This document shows, piece by piece, positions 1-6,537 of a DNA stretch of 16,485 nt; within the stretch, counting starts at the first letter, position 1, and the number at the start of each line of letters is the position of its first letter. The translations under genes and the position numbers were made by a program. This DNA is from an uncultured Phascolarctobacterium sp. (GTDB taxonomy: Bacteria; Bacillota; Negativicutes; Acidaminococcales; Acidaminococcaceae): positions 1-16,485 of the forward strand of contig UQWU01000040.1 of NCBI GenBank assembly GCA_900544885.1, read 5' to 3'. The notes beneath the pieces are model-generated. The model worked only from the letters and a program-made list of their open reading frames with translations, was not told the DNA's origin and searched no databases.

Positions 1-247
1 TCTTCATTTTTGCTATTTTATTAAAGTTAATTTTACTTATTAAAGTACATGGATTTTTTATCACTTTCTTTATTTTTTTTATTGTTTTAGTACTAATTTG
101 TCTAAAAATTCTCTCCAATAAGGTCTTGACATTCTATTATTCATAAACATACACGATAATAACTATATTTATACAATCAAGTAATAGTACCTGATAATAA
201 TACAAATTCTTAATTAAATGTTATAAAGAATTCTTTTTTGCCACAGT
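1..247. other. AT-rich gap with no recognisable gene
   Basis: I see no coding region on either strand. A TTGACA hexamer lies at 126-131 on the plus strand but has no good -10 at normal spacing. A weak AT-only inverted repeat (AATTCTT at 205-211, AAGAATT at 226-232) is followed by six T. It resembles a poor plus-strand terminator, but nothing convincing lies upstream of it within the window. Confidence 0.4.
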
Positions 248-276
248 AAAAAAGACCTGCCGTTAAACGACAAGCC
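248..276 (-). terminator. Intrinsic terminator of the Crp/Fnr-family gene
   Basis: Read on the minus strand, a 9-bp stem (GGCTTGTCG / CGGCAGGTC, with G-U wobbles) encloses a 5-nt loop and is followed directly by six T (248-253). It lies about 30 bp after the stop codon of the regulator gene and is oriented to end that transcript. The plus strand reading has no T tract, so it is one-directional. Confidence 0.8.
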
Positions 277-304
277 TTAAACAATATTTTATTCTCTAGC
301 TATT

Positions 305-982
305 CTATTCCTTAACATTCGCCAAAAGCTCAAAAGTATTCTTATCAAAATTAATCAAGCCATCGGTACGCATTTTCGCTAACTCTCTAGTCAGAGCACT
401 GCGATCAGCATCTAAATAGTTGGCTAAATCTGTTCTATTGAAAGGAATAGTAAATTTATTAGAATTATTATATTTCGCTTCCTGCTCTAAATATGCTAGA
501 ATTTTACTTCGCAAGGTCTTTTTACATAAAATCTCTGTTTTTTCAATTAGTCGTGTATTATTGTCTGCAAGAATAGAAACAATATTGCACATCAGGCGAC
601 GGCTGGCTTCACTGTTCCCACTTTCAAAAAGTACTTTACCTAATGGCAGCATTAAAACCTCGCTGTCGCTAGCAGCAAAATAACTTACATTGCTTCGATC
701 ACCCAGCTTTCCTAAAAAGTTCTCCGCAAAAACTGAGCCTACACCTAAATTTGCAATAATGGACTTTTCACCCCAGATATCCTCTTTTATCATCTGGACT
801 GTACCTTCCATAACCACACACAAGTTCTCTACACAATCACCTGCTAAATAAATATAATCAGATTTATGAAAATGTTTTATTAAAGCATGAAATTTTTGCA
901 ATACCTCGTTGATTTCATCACGAGCAAAACCGCTAAATAGCGGTAAATCAGCATAATTGGGAACATACATTTTTAAAGACAT
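305..982 (-). CDS. Crp/Fnr-superfamily transcriptional regulator
   Basis: 225 aa, the usual length for this superfamily. Residues 12-115 form a cyclic-nucleotide-binding-like beta roll (GDCVENLCVVMEG at 48-60, GSVFAENF at 82-89). Residues 118-155 are the dimer helix, and 178-212 a Crp-type winged helix-turn-helix with the run DRSALTREL at 193-201. The four cysteines (50, 55, 132, 153) do not form the N-terminal cluster of FNR, and the phosphate-binding cassette of true cAMP receptors is not recognisable. The effector is therefore unknown. It resembles the clostridial Crp/Fnr group that includes nitrosative-stress regulators such as HcpR, but this is family resemblance only. The ATG is preceded by a GGTGA ribosome site. 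The gene is followed by its own terminator and is divergent from the putative small RNA at 1294. One of two palindromes upstream may be an autoregulatory operator. Confidence 0.9.
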   Translation of the reverse strand: MSLKMYVPNYADLPLFSGFARDEINEVLQKFHALIKHFHKSDYIYLAGDCVENLCVVMEGTVQMIKEDIWGEKSIIANLGVGSVFAENFLGKLGDRSNVSYFAASDSEVLMLPLGKVLFESGNSEASRRLMCNIVSILADNNTRLIEKTEILCKKTLRSKILAYLEQEAKYNNSNKFTIPFNRTDLANYLDADRSALTRELAKMRTDGLINFDKNTFELLANVKE

Positions 983-1098
983 TTTATCACCACATTACAT
1001 ATATTTTAGATTATGAATAGATTATTGCTTAATTTTATTATGACAAATTAAATTATATATGTAAATATTTTGTAATTAAAGTAAGCATTATGTAAGTT

Positions 1099-1114
1099 TG
1101 TTGCACAGGCAACA
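1099..1114. promoter_or_regulatory. Palindrome TGTTGC-N4-GCAACA, candidate Crp/Fnr-type operator (copy 1)
   Basis: TGTTGC ACAG GCAACA is a perfect 6+6 inverted repeat with a 4-bp spacer. It has the geometry of FNR-type sites and lies 117 bp upstream of the divergent Crp/Fnr-family start codon. The same arms, spacer length and flanks (TT before, T after) recur at 1246-1261. Read leftwards, a TTTAAT -10-like hexamer lies roughly 30 bp away, which would fit autoregulation. Read rightwards, TAAAAT at 1138-1143 is a possible -10. I cannot decide between these. Confidence 0.6.
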
Positions 1115-1245
1115 TACACTTGTGAACACACTATTAGTAAAATTAGTAGTAAAATATGTAAATTTTCTACTACTGGTACTAAAAATAATTGATATCACAC
1201 TTATGTCATTAAGTAAATAAAGAAAGTCATTATTTTCTGAAAATT

Positions 1246-1261
1246 TGTTGCTTTAGCAACA
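1246..1261. promoter_or_regulatory. Palindrome TGTTGC-N4-GCAACA, candidate class-II activator site (copy 2)
   Basis: TGTTGC TTTA GCAACA has the same arms as the copy at 1099-1114. Its centre (1253.5) is 28.5 bp before the TATAAT at 1282-1287, so it sits near -41 relative to the expected transcription start. This is the classic position for Crp/Fnr class-II activation. No -35 hexamer is present at normal spacing, as expected of an activator-dependent promoter. The natural candidate to bind it is the regulator encoded at 305-982, which is inferred from proximity. Confidence 0.6.
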
Positions 1262-1276
1262 TCTGCACTAGGAAAC

Positions 1277-1287
1277 TATAATATAAT
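1277..1287 (+). promoter_or_regulatory. Overlapping -10 hexamers of the putative small RNA promoter
   Basis: TATAATATAAT contains two perfect, overlapping -10 hexamers (1277-1282 and 1282-1287). There is no sigma-A -35 17 bp upstream; the palindrome at 1246-1261 occupies that place. The expected start is about 1294. Confidence 0.6.
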
Positions 1288-1293
1288 AAAGGC

Positions 1294-1381
1294 ATAGCAA
1301 ACAGAGACATTTGCTTGGGACATTATGTTATTGTTCCTTTCTTAACCGGTACATGTTGAGGGACTTGTACCGGTCTTTTTT
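1294..1381 (+). ncRNA. Putative small regulatory RNA, about 88 nt
   Basis: I do not recognise a known RNA family. The unit is bounded by an activator-type promoter on the left and a strong intrinsic terminator on the right, with no plausible protein inside. Predicted structure by eye: a 5' hairpin (AGCAAA 1296-1301 with TTTGCT 1310-1315); a possible small middle hairpin (GGGACA 1317-1322 with TGTTCC 1332-1337); a short pyrimidine-rich stretch at 1336-1343 (CCTTTCTT) that could pair with purine-rich ribosome binding sites; then the terminator stem. This is the usual layout of trans-acting bacterial small RNAs. A seven-codon frame at 1325-1345 has only a weak ribosome site. By analogy, an FNR-activated RNA such as FnrS of enterobacteria has this promoter logic, but no sequence relationship is claimed. 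Confidence 0.5.
1345..1381 (+). terminator. Intrinsic terminator of the putative small RNA
   Basis: A perfect 9-bp stem (ACCGGTACA 1345-1353, TGTACCGGT 1366-1374) has a 12-nt loop and is followed by C and six T (1376-1381). It is clearly a plus-strand terminator. No plus-strand protein gene precedes it anywhere in the window, so it implies a short non-coding transcript. Confidence 0.85.
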
Positions 1382-1495
1382 GCTCTAGATAGCTTTATAG
1401 CGTTTCTGAGCATCGTATTACAAACTCAAATATAACTTATAGCTATAAAGACTTTCAATGCTTCTAGCGGGCTGCCAAAGCCTTTTTAAACAGAT
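1382..1495. other. Gap between two terminators, with an inverted repeat
   Basis: No gene is seen. A 9-bp inverted repeat (CTTTATAGC 1393-1401, GCTATAAAG 1442-1450) with a 40-bp spacer is present. A weak GGCT/AGCC hairpin followed by TTTTT lies near 1470-1487. The function is unknown; the stretch separates the ends of two converging transcripts. Confidence 0.35.
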
Positions 1496-1533
1496 AAAAA
1501 CGCCGGTCCAGACACAATACAGATCGGCGTTTT
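1496..1533. terminator. Bidirectional terminator after dnaJ
   Basis: AAAACGCCG (1497-1505) pairs with CGGCGTTTT (1525-1533), a 9-bp stem with a 19-nt loop that can form a few further pairs. The A run on one side and the T run on the other let it act in both directions. It would end the chaperone operon (minus) and any plus-strand read-through from the small RNA locus. Confidence 0.8.
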
Positions 1534-1542
1534 CATATACGT

Positions 1543-2697
1543 TTATTTAAACAAGTTTTTTATCTTATTCAAAAAGCTTTTTTCTTCCGGATTAATGTTA
1601 TCCTTACTGATTTCCGCAAAAGCACGCAGAGCATCCTTCTGTTTATCATTCAGCTTAGTCGGTACAACAACCTTAATACGTACCAATTGGTCACCACGTA
1701 AACCGCCACGGAGGCTAGGAATACCTTTGCCTTTTAAGCGCAATACTTTACCAGGTTGAGTACCTTCAGGAATTTTCATAGTTACAGCACCGTCCAAAGT
1801 CGGAACTTTAACCTCTGCACCTAAAGATGCTTGAACAATGTTAATAGGAACTTCGCAGATAACAGTAGTACCATCACGGTCGAAGAATTTGTGTTGTTTT
1901 ACGTACAGATATACGTATAAATCACCGCTCGGACCGCCCTTGGCACCTGCTTCACCCTCGCCGCTTACACGCAGTCTGGAGCCATTATCTACACCTGCAG
2001 GAATCTTAACCTTCAGCTTCTTGTTTTTCTTAACAGTGCCCTTGCCACGGCATTCCTTACACGGATTGCTTACAATCTTACCTTCGCCATGACATTTAGA
2101 GCAAGGACGCTCATTAACCATTTGACCAAACATGGTATTTTGAGTGAAACGGACATAACCTGTACCATGGCATTCAGGACAAGTTTCTACTTTGGAACCT
2201 GGCTCTGCACCATTGCCATGACAATGTTCACAAGTTTCGTCACGATATAAATTGATTTCTTTCTCTACACCAAAAGCAGCTTCTTCAAAAGAAATCTCTA
2301 AATCAAAACGTAAATCAGCACCACGTTGCGGACCTGCATTACTGCTACGGCTACCACGACCACCTTGTCCACCAAAGAACATATCAAAAATATCGTCCAT
2401 ACCGCTACCGCTGAAGCCACCGAAACCACCACCGAACGGATTGCCACCGGCACCGCCGCCAGCTTGAGCCTGCTCGAACATTTCAGGGCCTAATTGGTCA
2501 TATTGTTGACGTTTAGTTTCATCGGACAAAACGCCATAGGCTTCGCCAGCCTCTTTGAATTTCTCCTCAGCTTCGGCATTGCCTTTATTACGGTCAGGAT
2601 GATATTTCAGGGCCAGTTTACGGTATGCTTTTTTAATTTCGTCCTGGGTAGCAGTTTTAGATACTCCCAACACTTCATAATAATCTCTCTTAGCCAA
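1543..2697 (-). CDS. dnaJ: Chaperone protein DnaJ (Hsp40)
   Basis: 384 aa, a type I J-protein and co-chaperone that stimulates DnaK ATP hydrolysis and delivers unfolded clients in the cytoplasm. In order: J domain 1-70 with the HPD triad at 33-35; Gly/Phe-rich linker about 79-115; zinc-binding domain with four CxxCxGxG-type repeats (Cys 156/159, 173/176, 199/202, 213/216; the last is CKECRGKG); then the C-terminal client-binding domains. All zinc cysteines are intact. The start codon is TTG: GGGAGG at 2706-2711 lies 8 nt upstream and the protein begins MAKRDYYEVLG exactly as the family does, with no ATG in range. It is the last gene of the CIRCE-controlled operon, 176 bp after dnaK with a hairpin in between, and is followed by a terminator. 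Confidence 0.98.
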   Translation of the reverse strand: MAKRDYYEVLGVSKTATQDEIKKAYRKLALKYHPDRNKGNAEAEEKFKEAGEAYGVLSDETKRQQYDQLGPEMFEQAQAGGGAGGNPFGGGFGGFSGSGMDDIFDMFFGGQGGRGSRSSNAGPQRGADLRFDLEISFEEAAFGVEKEINLYRDETCEHCHGNGAEPGSKVETCPECHGTGYVRFTQNTMFGQMVNERPCSKCHGEGKIVSNPCKECRGKGTVKKNKKLKVKIPAGVDNGSRLRVSGEGEAGAKGGPSGDLYVYLYVKQHKFFDRDGTTVICEVPINIVQASLGAEVKVPTLDGAVTMKIPEGTQPGKVLRLKGKGIPSLRGGLRGDQLVRIKVVVPTKLNDKQKDALRAFAEISKDNINPEEKSFLNKIKNLFK

Positions 2698-2752
2698 AAC
2701 AGGCGCCTCCCAATATCGTTTTAAATAAACTCAACTATGTAAATACATTGAA

Positions 2753-2806
2753 GGGATTTGCAACTTTAGGCAACGGAAAACTTTGCTTCAAAAGTATGCA
2801 AATCCC
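2753..2806 (-). other. Long mRNA hairpin in the dnaK-dnaJ gap
   Basis: Read on the minus (mRNA) strand, GGGATTTGCA and TGCAAATCCC form a perfect 10-bp stem (2797-2806 with 2753-2762). After a single bulged T this continues as ACTTT/AAAGT, then across a small internal loop as GCAA/TTGC. There is no T tract, so it is not an intrinsic terminator. It could be an mRNA processing or stability element that adjusts dnaJ output relative to dnaK; that role is inference. Confidence 0.6.
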
Positions 2807-2873
2807 AATCAACACATTATAATCAAGTCTTGCAGTAAACCTGCACTAAGCATAAGCTCAGTTCGATTTACTA

Positions 2874-4715
2874 TTATTTTTTATCTTCGTCAACAACTTC
2901 AGCATCAACTACATCGTCATCTGCTTTTTTTGCACCTTGAGCAGCGTCTGCACCTGCAGCACCTTTTTGTGCTTCAGTTTCTTTGTACAGTTCAGCGCTC
3001 AATTCATATAACGGTTTAGTCAGAGCTTCAGTGTCAGCTTTAATTTTTTCTAAGTCTTCACCCTTCATGCTTTCTTTCAGGGTATCAACAGCAGCTTTAA
3101 CTTTAGCAATCAAATCGTCTTTGCCTTTGCCTTCCATGTCTTTCATGGTTTTTTCAGCTTGATAGCACAGGTTATCGGCTTGGTTACGAACTTCAACGCC
3201 TTCTTTGCGTTTTTTATCTGCTTCAGCATTAGCTTCTGCTTCTTTAACCATTCTATCTACTTCGTCTTTATCCAGAGTACCGGAGGAAGTAATAGTGATT
3301 TTTTGTTCTTTGCCAGTGCCAAGGTCTTTAGCACTTACGTTTACGATGCCGTTAGCATCAATATCAAAGGAGACTTCAATTTTAGGAATTCCACGCGGAG
3401 CAGCCGGGATACCGCTTAATTCGAAGCGACCCAGAGTTTTGTTATCCGCAGCCATTTCACGTTCACCTTGCAGTACATGAATGTCAACGGAAGGTTGATT
3501 ATCAGCTGCAGTGGAGAATACTTGTTTTTTAGAAGTAGGAATAGTGGTGTTACGTTCAATAATTTTAGTAAATACACCGCCTAAGGTTTCAATACCTAAG
3601 GACAACGGAGTTACATCCAACAGCAGTACGTTGCCAGTACCTTCTTCACCGGACAGAACACCAGCTTGAATAGCAGCACCAACTGCTACGCATTCATCAG
3701 GGTTAACACCTTTATAAGGTTCTTTACCCATAAATTGTTTAATAGCAGCTTGAACAGCCGGGATACGAGAAGAACCGCCAACCAGGATTACTTTGCTGAT
3801 ATCGCTAGCAGACATACCTGCATCACTCATAGCTTGACGAACAGGACCCATAGTACGTTCTACCAAATCTGCAGTCATAGCTTCGAATTTAGCACGAGTC
3901 AAGTCCATATCTAAATGTTTCGGGCCATCAGCACCTGCAGTAATAAACGGCAAGTTAATGTTGGTGCTCATAACACCGGACAATTCGATTTTTGCTTTTT
4001 CAGCAGCTTCACGCAGACGTTGCATAGCCATACGGTCGGTAGACAGGTCAATGCCTTCAGCTTTTTTGAATTCTTCAACCATCCAGTCGATAATCTTTTT
4101 ATCAAAGTCATCGCCACCCAGATGAGTATCACCATTAGTTGCTTTTACTTCGAATACGCCATCACCTACATCCAGGATGGATACATCGAAAGTACCGCCG
4201 CCAAGGTCATATACCATAATGGTATGGTCATCAGTTTTATCAATGCCATATGCAAGAGATGCTGCAGTAGGTTCGTTTACGATACGCAGAACTTCCAGGC
4301 CTGCGATTTTACCTGCGTCTTTAGTAGCTTGACGTTGGCTGTCGTTGAAGTATGCAGGAACAGTGATAACTGCTTGAGATACTTTTTCACCTAAATAGCT
4401 TTCTGCATCAGCTTTCAGTTTTTGCAGAATCATTGCGGAAATTTCTTCCGGAGAATATTTTTTATCATCAATGGTTACACGATAGTTGCCTTCGCCCATG
4501 TGACGTTTGATAGAGCTAATGGTTCTATCAGGATTAGAAACAGCTTGACGTTTAGCCAGCTGACCTACAAGACGTTCACCATTTTTAGCAAAACCAACAA
4601 CGGACGGAGTCAGACGAGAACCTTCTTGGTTAGTGATAACAGTAGGTTCGCCGCCTTCCATAACGGCAACAACAGAGTTAGTAGTACCTAGGTCAATACC
4701 AATTACTTTAGACAT
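2874..4715 (-). CDS. dnaK: Chaperone protein DnaK (Hsp70)
   Basis: 613 aa, the ATP-driven Hsp70 that folds and protects cytoplasmic proteins with DnaJ and GrpE. The nucleotide-binding domain (about 1-360) shows phosphate-1 IGIDLGTTNS at 5-14, phosphate-2 YDLGGGTFDVS, and the adenosine motif ILVGGSSRIPAV. The substrate-binding domain and helical lid follow, and the tail is acidic, ending VVDAEVVDEDKK. The segment after SIKRHMG passes directly to NYRVTIDDKKYSP. It lacks the roughly 24-residue insertion of proteobacterial DnaK, which is characteristic of Gram-positive-lineage proteins. The ATG has a strong AGGAGG 7 nt upstream. It is the third gene of the hrcA-grpE-dnaK-dnaJ operon, 68 bp after grpE. 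Confidence 0.99.
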   Translation of the reverse strand: MSKVIGIDLGTTNSVVAVMEGGEPTVITNQEGSRLTPSVVGFAKNGERLVGQLAKRQAVSNPDRTISSIKRHMGEGNYRVTIDDKKYSPEEISAMILQKLKADAESYLGEKVSQAVITVPAYFNDSQRQATKDAGKIAGLEVLRIVNEPTAASLAYGIDKTDDHTIMVYDLGGGTFDVSILDVGDGVFEVKATNGDTHLGGDDFDKKIIDWMVEEFKKAEGIDLSTDRMAMQRLREAAEKAKIELSGVMSTNINLPFITAGADGPKHLDMDLTRAKFEAMTADLVERTMGPVRQAMSDAGMSASDISKVILVGGSSRIPAVQAAIKQFMGKEPYKGVNPDECVAVGAAIQAGVLSGEEGTGNVLLLDVTPLSLGIETLGGVFTKIIERNTTIPTSKKQVFSTAADNQPSVDIHVLQGEREMAADNKTLGRFELSGIPAAPRGIPKIEVSFDIDANGIVNVSAKDLGTGKEQKITITSSGTLDKDEVDRMVKEAEANAEADKKRKEGVEVRNQADNLCYQAEKTMKDMEGKGKDDLIAKVKAAVDTLKESMKGEDLEKIKADTEALTKPLYELSAELYKETEAQKGAAGADAAQGAKKADDDVVDAEVVDEDKK

Positions 4716-4783
4716 TTTTATTCCTCCTAAACTTTCTTAAACAAAAGTAGCTAATTGTAAATTTATCTTCAGAGCTACACAAC

Positions 4784-5362
4784 TTAATCGTTGTTAATAA
4801 CTCTTACTTTACTATGACGAATAACCTTATCGCCTAATTTATAGCCTTTTTCCAAAACCATATCGATTGTTTCATCCTCCAGGTCAGGATTCTGTGTACG
4901 CATAACAGCTTCATGAACCTTCGGATCGAATTTTTCATTCTGGGCGGGAATCTCTTCCACGTTCAGATTTTTGAAAACATCATCCAATTGGCGGCGAATC
5001 ATATCCATGCCTTTCATGATACCTTCGATATCATTAGTTTTTTTAGCACTGATTTCAGCACGTTCGAAGTTATCAAGAACTTTTAAAAACTGTCTTACGA
5101 CACCAGCGGTAACGAAAGCAGATAACTGTTCTTTTTCACCGGCAGTGCGACGACGGAAATTATCAAAATCAGCCTGTAAACGCATTAAGCGGTTAGTCAA
5201 TTCTTCGATTTTTGTATCCTTAGGATCAGGCTCTGCTGCTTCAGCAGCTTCTTCTGCTTTAGCTTCTTCAGCTACAGCTTCATCAACCTTTTGTTCTTCT
5301 TTGATTTCCTGTTCTTTCTGAACAACCTGATCTTGAGTATTCTTTACATCATTATCTTGCAA
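4784..5362 (-). CDS. grpE: Nucleotide exchange factor GrpE
   Basis: 192 aa. GrpE is a dimeric cytoplasmic protein that releases ADP from DnaK and so resets the chaperone cycle. An acidic, Glu/Ala-rich, poorly ordered N-terminus (1-45) leads into a long coiled coil (about 48-110) and the C-terminal beta domain. That domain carries the family signature region FDPKVHEAVMRT and ends LGDKVIRHSKVRVI. The start codon is TTG: AAGGAGGA at 5369-5376 is 6 nt upstream, and the nearby ATG triplets are in another frame. The gene follows hrcA after 21 bp and precedes dnaK by 68 bp, so it is co-transcribed from the CIRCE promoter. Confidence 0.97.
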   Translation of the reverse strand: MQDNDVKNTQDQVVQKEQEIKEEQKVDEAVAEEAKAEEAAEAAEPDPKDTKIEELTNRLMRLQADFDNFRRRTAGEKEQLSAFVTAGVVRQFLKVLDNFERAEISAKKTNDIEGIMKGMDMIRRQLDDVFKNLNVEEIPAQNEKFDPKVHEAVMRTQNPDLEDETIDMVLEKGYKLGDKVIRHSKVRVINND

Positions 5363-5383
5363 GGCTCTTCCTCCTTAGATAGA

Positions 5384-6427
5384 CTATCTATTTTCTGCTT
5401 GTCGTGGGCTATTGGCAAACATCGTCTTAAGATATTTATGCAGATAATCCATAACAGAAATTACTTTGCCGTATTCCATACGTGTAGGTCCCAAAACTGC
5501 CATTATTCCTACAATCTGACCGTTTAAACGGTAGGTTGCCTGAACCATGCTGCAATCCTGAATACCGGAAAATTTATTTTCACTGCCAATAGTAACCTTC
5601 AAACCACTATCTTCACCTGCTTTTAATAAGTCACGGACCATACCTTCTTCTTCCAGAATCCCCAGAAGATTCCTTACACGGTCCACATCACGGAACTCCG
5701 GTTGTGCCAGCAGCTGTTTGGTGCCACCTAAGAAAACCTTTTGCTCCTGATGCTTATTACGCATCTTACGAATGCTTTGAACTAAAGAGGTAAATATCAG
5801 CTTGTCATCAGCAATATCGGTATGTACAGCCTGTAACAGCTCTTCGGTAATCTTGGACAGCTCGCAGCCTTCTAATAAACGACTTACGCGGCCGGCAAGA
5901 TAGTCAAGCTCCTCGGTTCGCATACCTAAAGGAATTTCTACAACACAGTTATCCACATTACCGTCATCAGTAATAATACAGAGGATGGCGTGGTGCTCAT
6001 CCAGAGGTAAAAACTTCATATAACGGAACCTGGCCCCTATATCCCGATTAGCTAAAACCATCGAAACATTCTGTGTCATACGGGAAAGAATTTTCGCCGT
6101 GGAGCGGAAAATTTCATCAATGCTTCTATGTCTTTCATTAAACCAACTATTAATCAATGCTCTGTCGTTATCTGTCAAACTATCAGGTGCACCCAGAGAA
6201 TCGACATATAAACGATAAGCCTGAGCAGACGGGACACGGCCAGCAGATGTATGCGGCTGTTCCAAATAACCTAAAAGCTCTAAATCGCTCATTTCATTGC
6301 GAATAGTTGCAGGGCTAAGCCCTAAATCATATTTACGGGCTATAGTTCTGGAGCCTACTGGTTCAGCAGTAGAAATATAATCCTCAATGATGAGCTGGAG
6401 AATTTTTTTCTTTCTATCATTTAACAT
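5384..6427 (-). CDS. hrcA: Heat-inducible transcription repressor HrcA
   Basis: 347 aa. HrcA is the repressor that binds CIRCE and shuts off the dnaK (and usually groE) operons; its activity depends on GroEL in studied species. The N-terminal winged helix (about 1-75) includes AEPVGSRTIARKYDLGLSPAT-type sequence and the recognition stretch SPATIRNEMSDLELLGYL. The rest is the GAF-like and dimerisation region found in the family. The open frame extends 9 bp upstream to a GTG, but that GTG overlaps the ribosome site. GAGGTG six nt before the ATG at 6425-6427 decides for the ATG. It is the first gene of the operon, with a perfect CIRCE 24 bp upstream, so it is autoregulated. Confidence 0.97.
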   Translation of the reverse strand: MLNDRKKKILQLIIEDYISTAEPVGSRTIARKYDLGLSPATIRNEMSDLELLGYLEQPHTSAGRVPSAQAYRLYVDSLGAPDSLTDNDRALINSWFNERHRSIDEIFRSTAKILSRMTQNVSMVLANRDIGARFRYMKFLPLDEHHAILCIITDDGNVDNCVVEIPLGMRTEELDYLAGRVSRLLEGCELSKITEELLQAVHTDIADDKLIFTSLVQSIRKMRNKHQEQKVFLGGTKQLLAQPEFRDVDRVRNLLGILEEEGMVRDLLKAGEDSGLKVTIGSENKFSGIQDCSMVQATYRLNGQIVGIMAVLGPTRMEYGKVISVMDYLHKYLKTMFANSPRQAENR

Positions 6428-6451
6428 TATTCCCACCTCATCTTTTTGTTG

Positions 6452-6478
6452 TTAGCACTCGCTTTATTGGAGTGCTAA
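6452..6478. promoter_or_regulatory. CIRCE operator (HrcA binding site)
   Basis: TTAGCACTC-N9-GAGTGCTAA is a perfect match to the CIRCE consensus. It lies just downstream of the expected transcription start and before the hrcA ribosome site, so bound HrcA would block initiation and the element would sit in the 5' untranslated mRNA. It is the only CIRCE I see in the window. Confidence 0.98.
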
Positions 6479-6490
6479 CACCTTGATACT

Positions 6491-6519
6491 AGAATAGCAC
6501 TGCCTATATATATTGTCAA
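6491..6519 (-). promoter_or_regulatory. Sigma-A promoter of the hrcA-grpE-dnaK-dnaJ operon
   Basis: On the minus strand, TTGACA (6514-6519), a 17-bp spacer and TATTCT (6491-6496) form a near-consensus vegetative promoter. The predicted start is a few bases before the CIRCE element. The -35 begins only 18 bp after the hemW stop codon. No terminator separates the two, so some read-through from hemW is possible. Confidence 0.9.
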
Positions 6520-6537
6520 CACTATTTTCTTAAAAAT

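Noticed and set aside
205..239. AT-only inverted repeat followed by six T
   Set aside because: A 7-bp A/T stem with a 14-nt loop is weak, and there is no upstream plus-strand transcript to terminate.
1325..1345. Seven-codon frame (MLLFLS) inside the putative small RNA
   Set aside because: It has only a weak ribosome site (TTGGGA) and overlaps the predicted middle hairpin. A leader peptide is not excluded, but no regulated gene follows before the terminator.
3915..4394. 159-codon open frame on the plus strand opposite dnaK, and several similar ones opposite argG, argH, dnaJ and fabF
   Set aside because: They are antisense to strongly conserved genes, have compositionally odd products, and show no ribosome sites or family resemblance. 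They arise from codon bias of the true genes.
4747..4778. GTAGCT/AGCTAC inverted repeat in the grpE-dnaK gap
   Set aside because: A 6-bp stem with a 20-nt loop is too weak to call in AT-rich intergenic DNA.
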